Assembly: GCA_964407665.1 (NCBI GenBank)
Contig: CAYOWK010000085.1
Span: forward strand, 1 to 8,978
Source: CAYOWK01 sp964407665
GTDB taxonomy: Bacteria > Pseudomonadota > Alphaproteobacteria > Caulobacterales > Hyphomonadaceae
Reading direction: 5' to 3'
DNA length: 8,978 nt
Made by a program: the position numbers and the translations under genes. Under the pieces are notes generated by a model. That model saw only the letters and a list, made by a program, of their open reading frames with translations. It made no database searches and was not told where the DNA came from. Of this stretch, positions 5,040 through 8,978 are shown in pieces (the stretch's first letter is position 1; every line of letters begins with the position of its first letter).

Positions 5040-6401
5040 ATGTTTCACGTGAAACAGCCCGGCGCGGCGCCCGACACCATCGTCGCCCTGGCCAGTGGCG
5101 CCGGCCGGGGCGGCGTCGCGGTCATACGGCTGTCCGGCCCGGCCTCCCCGGCCATACTCGAAGGCCTCACCCGCAGCCCCCTCCCACCCCCGCGCCGCGC
5201 CGCGGTGCGAACCCTCCGCCACCCCGCCTCGGGGGATTACCTCGACGAAGCGATGGTCATCCTGATGACCCACCCCGCCTCCTTCACGGGTGAGGACGTC
5301 GCAGAGCTCCACGTTCATGGCGGTATGGCCGTCATCTCGGCGGTTCTGGACGCCATCCAGTCGACGGGTATGGCCAGGCTCGCGGAGCCGGGCGAATACA
5401 CCCGCCGCGCCTTCGAGAACGGCCGCCTCGACCTGACTCAGGCCGAATCCGTGGCCGACCTGATTGACGCTGAGACCGACGCCCAGCGCCGTCAGGCCGC
5501 CCGGCTGTACCAGGGCGAAGCCAGCGACCGGTATGACCAGTGGCGCGACGCCCTGATCGGGAGCATGGCGGCCCTCGAGGCCGCCATCGACTTCCCGGAC
5601 GAAGGGGATGTGCCGCCGGACGTCGCCTCAGGGGTCGGCCAGCGGCTCAGGACTCTCTCGTCGGACATGGAAGACGCCCTTACCGCCGCCAGCCGGTTTC
5701 GGGCTGTCCGGGAGGGTTTCCGGGTCGCCATCATGGGACCGCCGAACGCGGGCAAGTCGAGCCTGCTCAACCGCCTGGCGCGCCGCGAGGCTGCCATCGT
5801 ATCGCCTATCCCCGGTACGACCCGGGATGTCGTCGAGGTTCGCCTCGTGATCGCAGGTTTCCCCGTCTGGGTGGCCGACACTGCCGGCCTGCGTGAGGCT
5901 GCTGATGCTATCGAAGCCGAAGGTGTCCGCCGCGCTCTCGAGCGCGCAGAACATGCTGACCTGCGTATCTGGGTCCACGACGGCGCCGCTGGTCCGGCCC
6001 CCGATGTTTCACGTGAAACATCCTGGCGGGAAGGCGACCTCCACGTCCTGAACAAGGCCGACCTTCTCGTGGACGGCGCCGACATTCCCGGCGCCCTCAC
6101 CGTCAGCGCCATAAGCGGGAACGGAATGGCCGACCTCGAGGCCGCGCTTGCATCGACCGTGATGGCGAGACTCGGCAGCGATGAGGCCCCGCTGATCACC
6201 CGCGCCCGTCACGAGGGCCTGGTGCGAGATGCTCTTGGACATATCGAACGCGCCGCGTCTGCCATGGCGGCCGGCCGGGAGCCTGAACTCGTGTCCGAGG
6301 ATCTCCGGCTCGCCGCCCGGTCCGTCGGCCGCATCACAGGCGCTGTTGATGTGGAAGATCTGCTGGACCGAATCTTTTCCGACTTCTGCATCGGCAAATA
6401 G
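5040..6401 (+). CDS. mnmE: tRNA uridine-5-carboxymethylaminomethyl(34) synthesis GTPase MnmE
   Basis: MnmE, with MnmG, builds the (carboxymethyl)aminomethyl group on wobble uridine 34 of several tRNAs. The 453-residue length is normal. The N-terminal formyl-THF-binding domain is recognisable from DTIVALASGAGRGGVAVIRLSGP (12-34), FTGEDVAELHVHGG (82-95) and GEYTRRAFENGRLDLTQAE (118-136). The G domain has G1 GPPNAGKSS (233-241), G2 PGTTRD (258-263), G3 DTAG (280-283) and G4 NKAD (338-341). The protein ends in the family signature FCIGK with catalytic Cys450. The start ATG lies inside a parS site, so the first residues are MFHVKQ, an extension ahead of the usual DTIxAL start. A second parS is read as DVSRET (322-327) in a loop between G3 and G4. 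I see no good Shine-Dalgarno; translation probably couples to the oxygenase stop 3 bases upstream. Confidence 0.97.
   Translation: MFHVKQPGAAPDTIVALASGAGRGGVAVIRLSGPASPAILEGLTRSPLPPPRRAAVRTLRHPASGDYLDEAMVILMTHPASFTGEDVAELHVHGGMAVISAVLDAIQSTGMARLAEPGEYTRRAFENGRLDLTQAESVADLIDAETDAQRRQAARLYQGEASDRYDQWRDALIGSMAALEAAIDFPDEGDVPPDVASGVGQRLRTLSSDMEDALTAASRFRAVREGFRVAIMGPPNAGKSSLLNRLARREAAIVSPIPGTTRDVVEVRLVIAGFPVWVADTAGLREAADAIEAEGVRRALERAEHADLRIWVHDGAAGPAPDVSRETSWREGDLHVLNKADLLVDGADIPGALTVSAISGNGMADLEAALASTVMARLGSDEAPLITRARHEGLVRDALGHIERAASAMAAGREPELVSEDLRLAARSVGRITGAVDVEDLLDRIFSDFCIGK
5041..5056. promoter_or_regulatory. parS: parS site 1, overlapping the mnmE start codon
   Basis: TGTTTCACGTGAAACA is a perfect 16-base palindrome identical to the canonical ParB-binding parS consensus. 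It begins at the second base of the mnmE ATG and is read as (M)FHVKQ. ParB loaded here would sit directly over the mnmE translation start and the end of the oxygenase gene. Confidence 0.95.
6005..6020. promoter_or_regulatory. parS: parS site 2, inside mnmE
   Basis: Identical to the canonical 16-base parS, with flanking bases extending the palindrome to 20 (6003-6022). It lies in the mnmE G-domain coding sequence and is read as DVSRET, in a different frame from site 1. Confidence 0.95.
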
Positions 6402-6410
6402 CCAGGCGCC

Positions 6411-6635
6411 TCAGTCGGCCGTCGGGTTCCGCTTGTCGCGCCAAGCGCGGTATTCCTTTTCACTTGTCGCCCTGAGCTCAGGGTTTGCCGGGTCGCCGAT
6501 ATCCCCGCCGTCGGTGTACAGGACCTCTTTCCCTTTGGGAGAGTCAGGGTAGGCGGACGCGTCGTCCGACCCATGGATGTCTTTGTCGGCTGGATCGACC
6601 ATGACGATGTCGTTGGTCTCGGTGTCTTCTGGCAT
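6411..6635 (-). CDS. Small acidic hydrophilic protein of unknown function, 74 aa
   Basis: I do not recognise this protein. The start ATG 6635 has an excellent AAGGAG ribosome-binding site with a 6-base spacer, which argues that it is a real gene. The product is soluble and acidic at the N-terminus (MPEDTETNDIVMVDPADKD). It contains SDDASAYPDSPKGKEVLYTDGGDIGDP and ends in a charged helix-like segment, SEKEYRAWRDKRN. It has no signal peptide, cysteine or membrane segment. It converges on mnmE with a 9-base gap and has no visible terminator between them. It interrupts the mnmE-mnmG order; its promoter would lie in 6636-6786, the same gap that holds parS site 3. Confidence 0.75.
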   Translation of the reverse strand: MPEDTETNDIVMVDPADKDIHGSDDASAYPDSPKGKEVLYTDGGDIGDPANPELRATSEKEYRAWRDKRNPTAD

Positions 6636-6705
6636 CGAGTTCTCCTTTCCCGACCAACGGCGGGCGGCGGTCGAAGTTGCGCCTGCAGGATGTGGGTCTC
6701 ACCGG

Positions 6706-6721
6706 GGTTTCACGTGAAACA
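6706..6721. promoter_or_regulatory. parS: parS site 3, intergenic upstream of mnmG
   Basis: GGTTTCACGTGAAACA keeps the full 14-base core palindrome and differs from the consensus only at the first outer base (G for T). It is the only parS of the window outside a coding region. It lies 65 bases before the mnmG start, in the divergent gap between mnmG and the small minus-strand gene, where ParB could affect both promoters. Confidence 0.93.
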
Positions 6722-6786
6722 CCTCATTGTCTCGACGTGGAGGGCCCCTTGAAGTAAGGGAGCCGCCTTGTTCCAGAGGTAACCGG

Positions 6787-8658
6787 ATGCCGGACTTCGA
6801 CGTCATTGTGATCGGCGGCGGCCACGCTGGCGCCGAGGCTGCGGCCGCCGCAGCCCGCGTTGGCGCGCGCACCGCGCTTATCACGCACAAGCTGGCGACC
6901 ATCGGGGAAATGTCCTGCAATCCGGCGATTGGCGGGCTGGGTAAGGGCCACCTTGTCCGCGAAGTCGACGCCCTCGATGGGGTCATGGGCCGAGCCGCCG
7001 ACCGGGGCGGAATCCAGTTCCGGATGCTCAATCGCTCCAAGGGCCCCGCTGTCAGGGGTCCGAGAACCCAGGCCGATCGCCGCCTCTACAGGGAAGCGGT
7101 CCAGTCCATCTTGGGCGACTACGACAACCTCGCGCTGATCGAGGACGGGGTGGAGGACCTGATCGTCGAGGAGGGCCGCGTCGCGGGCGTCACCGGCTTG
7201 TCTGGTCGATCCTGGCGCGCCGCCGCCGTGGTCGTTACGACGGGCACCTTCCTGAAGGGTCTGATCCACCTGGGCGAAAAGCGCATCCCGGCTGGCCGGG
7301 TCGGCGAAGCCCCGGCCATCGGGCTGTCTGACCGGCTTTATGCTCTCGGGCTCAACATGGGCCGCCTGAAAACCGGGACGCCGGCGCGGCTCGACCGGGG
7401 GAGCATCGACTGGTCCGGCCTCGAGATGCAGGAGGCGGACGCCGATCCGATCCCCTTCTCCTTCCTGAACGACCGGATCACCACGCCGCAGATCGCCTGC
7501 GGGGTTACCTGGACGTCCGACGCCACCCACCAGATCATCGCGGACAATATCCACCGCTCCGCCGTCTATTCCGGCGCGATTGCCGGGCGCGGTCCCCGCT
7601 ATTGCCCCTCCATCGAGGACAAGGTGAAGCGCTTTGCGGATCGCGACCGCCACCAGATCTTCCTGGAGCCGGAAGGCCTGCCCGGCACTGAAGATGGTGA
7701 AACGGTCTATCCGAACGGCATCTCGACCTCCCTGCCAGAGGAAGTGCAGGAAGCCTTCATCCGCACCCTGCCGGGGCTGGAGAATGTCGTCATCCGCCGG
7801 TTTGGCTACGCCATCGAATACGACTACGTCGACCCGCGCGAACTGACGCCGGACCTGCAGGTCAAGAAACTGCCCGGCCTGTTCCTGGCCGGACAGGTCA
7901 ATGGCACCACGGGATACGAGGAAGCGGCCGGGCAGGGCCTGATCGCCGGCCTGAACGCCGCACGTCTGGCGGGCGGCTCGGCCCCCGTGATCCTCGACCG
8001 GTCGCAGGGCTATATCGGCGTCATGATCGACGATCTGGTGACGCGCGGTGTGTCCGAGCCCTATCGCATGTTTACATCGCGCGCCGAGTACCGCCTGACC
8101 CTGAGGGCCGACAACGCCGACCAGCGCCTGACCCCTCACGGGATCGACTGGGGCGTGGTCGGGTCGAGACGGGCCGGAGTGTTTCACGTGAAACAATCCG
8201 CGCTCGAAGCCACCCGGCAGCAGCTGGACGCCCTGACGCTCACCCCCAACGAGGCGCGCGCCCACGGCATCCAGATCAACCTCGATGGCCGCCGCCGCAC
8301 CGCGCTGGAGGTCCTGGCCTATGACAGCGTCGACTTTGCGCGGCTCACGGGCATCTGGCCTGAGCTGTCGGAAATCGCCCCGCAGGTCGCCGAGCAGATG
8401 GAAATCGAAGCGGCCTATGCAGGCTATCTCGGGCGCCAGGAGGCTGACATCGTCGCCTTCCGCCGGGACGAGGATCTGCGCCTCCCGGCTGATCTCGACT
8501 ATTCCGAAGTCGGCGGTCTCTCCAACGAGGCCCGCGAAAAACTGCGGACCGTACGCCCCGCCACGCTGGGGCAGGCCGCCCGCATCGAGGGGCTGACCCC
8601 CGGCGCCATGACCGCGCTGATGGGCCACGTCCGCCGCATGGCAAAGGCGAGAGCGTGA
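6787..8658 (+). CDS. mnmG: tRNA uridine-5-carboxymethylaminomethyl(34) synthesis enzyme MnmG (GidA)
   Basis: This is the FAD-dependent partner of MnmE in U34 modification of tRNA. From ATG 6787 (GAGGT 6 bases upstream) it has 623 residues, the usual length. MPDFDVIVIGGGHAGAEAA is the FAD-binding Rossmann start (GGGHAG at 10-15). Further landmarks are EMSCNPAIGGLGKGHL with conserved Cys44, GGIQFRMLNRSKGPAVRGPRTQADR (73-97), GRGPRYCPSIEDK with the second conserved Cys273, LFLAGQVNGTTGYEEAAGQG (365-384) and MFTSRAEYRL (428-436). The C-terminal helical domain that contacts MnmE and tRNA ends GLTPGAMTALMGHVRRMAKARA. A parS site is read as VFHVKQ (465-470) at the start of that helical region. The gene overlaps rsmG by 4 bases. 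Confidence 0.97.
   Translation: MPDFDVIVIGGGHAGAEAAAAAARVGARTALITHKLATIGEMSCNPAIGGLGKGHLVREVDALDGVMGRAADRGGIQFRMLNRSKGPAVRGPRTQADRRLYREAVQSILGDYDNLALIEDGVEDLIVEEGRVAGVTGLSGRSWRAAAVVVTTGTFLKGLIHLGEKRIPAGRVGEAPAIGLSDRLYALGLNMGRLKTGTPARLDRGSIDWSGLEMQEADADPIPFSFLNDRITTPQIACGVTWTSDATHQIIADNIHRSAVYSGAIAGRGPRYCPSIEDKVKRFADRDRHQIFLEPEGLPGTEDGETVYPNGISTSLPEEVQEAFIRTLPGLENVVIRRFGYAIEYDYVDPRELTPDLQVKKLPGLFLAGQVNGTTGYEEAAGQGLIAGLNAARLAGGSAPVILDRSQGYIGVMIDDLVTRGVSEPYRMFTSRAEYRLTLRADNADQRLTPHGIDWGVVGSRRAGVFHVKQSALEATRQQLDALTLTPNEARAHGIQINLDGRRRTALEVLAYDSVDFARLTGIWPELSEIAPQVAEQMEIEAAYAGYLGRQEADIVAFRRDEDLRLPADLDYSEVGGLSNEAREKLRTVRPATLGQAARIEGLTPGAMTALMGHVRRMAKARA
8180..8195. promoter_or_regulatory. parS: parS site 4, inside mnmG
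   Basis: Exact canonical TGTTTCACGTGAAACA in the coding sequence of mnmG, read in the frame GTG TTT CAC GTG AAA CAA as VFHVKQ. This is the same reading frame over the palindrome as in site 1. Confidence 0.95.
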
Positions 8659-8978
8659 CCTTCCCAACCCAGGACGAAGACGGGTTCGGCCCGGAGGATG
8701 TCATCCGGCTGACGGGTGTTTCACGTGAAACACTCAGTCGGGTCGATGCGTACCTTGCCATTCTCGATGAGTGGCGGAGCCGAATCAATCTCATCGGCCC
8801 GTCCGAGGGGCGCCACATCTGGCGGCGCCATGTGCTCGACAGCCTGCAGCTGGCGCCTCTCATCCCCAACAATATTCTGGCGATGGCCGACCTCGGCACA
8901 GGCGCCGGATTCCCGGGCGTACTCCTCGCCTGCGATCTGGCCGGCCGGTCCGGCGCGATGGTCTACCTGATCGAAAAA
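8655..8978 (+). CDS. rsmG: 16S rRNA (guanine(527)-N7)-methyltransferase RsmG (GidB), N-terminal part
   Basis: RsmG methylates N7 of G527 in 16S rRNA using S-adenosylmethionine. The frame starts at GTG 8655, overlapping the mnmG stop as GTGA, and runs open for 108 codons to the window end. No strong Shine-Dalgarno is seen, so coupling to mnmG translation is likely. Visible family features are VSRETLSRVDAYLAILDEW (22-40), RINLIGPSE (43-51), WRRHVLDSLQL (56-66) and the SAM-binding motif MADLGTGAGFPGVLLA (77-92). VSRET (22-26) is encoded by parS site 5; RsmG proteins of many alphaproteobacteria carry the same VSRET, consistent with an old parS at this place. The C-terminal half lies beyond the window, where parA and parB would be expected. 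Confidence 0.95.
   Translation, partial: MTFPTQDEDGFGPEDVIRLTGVSRETLSRVDAYLAILDEWRSRINLIGPSEGRHIWRRHVLDSLQLAPLIPNNILAMADLGTGAGFPGVLLACDLAGRSGAMVYLIEK
8717..8732. promoter_or_regulatory. parS: parS site 5, inside the 5' end of rsmG
   Basis: Exact canonical TGTTTCACGTGAAACA, extended by flanking bases to an 18-base palindrome (8716-8733). It lies 62 bases after the rsmG start and is read as GVSRETL, the same reading phase as site 2. Confidence 0.95.

Noticed and set aside
6724..8667. A 647-codon open frame antisense to mnmG
   Set aside because: mnmG on the plus strand is unmistakable. The antisense frame is a by-product of GC-rich codon use and its translation has no recognisable motif.
5040..8978. 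Replication origin itself within the window
   Set aside because: The parS cluster implies the origin is not far, but I saw no DnaA-box cluster (TTATCCACA-like) and no AT-rich unwinding region here.
1..8978. CRISPR array, tRNA gene or insertion-sequence transposase
   Set aside because: No regularly spaced direct repeats, no tRNA-like T-arm/acceptor pairs and no transposase motifs were found on either strand.

Overview
The window comes from the chromosome of a GC-rich alphaproteobacterium. The gene order rho ... mnmE, mnmG, rsmG is the conserved stretch that in this class normally leads into parA-parB near the replication origin. It also carries five copies of the palindromic parS site (core GTTTCACGTGAAAC), the binding site of the chromosome-partitioning protein ParB. 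A Caulobacter/Hyphomonadaceae-like relative is my best guess, but the sequence alone does not fix the genus.

Layout: the 3' end of rho (1-404) is followed by an intrinsic terminator and two copies of a palindromic intergenic repeat (423-661). Next come an exported protein of unknown function (about 784-1623, plus strand) and, convergent with it, a predicted PHP-domain lipoprotein (1633-3072, minus strand). Upstream of that lie a clean hairpin terminator and a small unknown gene (3231-3506, minus strand). From 3507 to about 4170 there is no convincing gene, only a patchwork of inverted repeats. From 4171 to 4415 a dense series of hairpins forms a candidate structured leader. Its last hairpin sequesters a strong Shine-Dalgarno in front of a 31-codon ORF that overlaps, by ATGA, the start of a predicted 2OG-Fe(II) oxygenase (4416-5036). 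The oxygenase ends 3 nt before mnmE (5040-6401). A small acidic protein (6411-6635, minus strand) separates mnmE from mnmG (6787-8658), which overlaps the partial rsmG (8655-end) by 4 nt.

How the genes work together: MnmE and MnmG form one tRNA wobble-uridine (U34) modification enzyme, and RsmG methylates 16S rRNA. The DNA of these three genes also serves as the centromere. Four of the five parS sites lie in coding sequence, one of them on the mnmE start codon, and are read as FHVK(Q/S) or VSRET. The main points for follow-up are this dual-coding parS array and the unassigned structured leader with its coupled short ORF upstream of the oxygenase gene.
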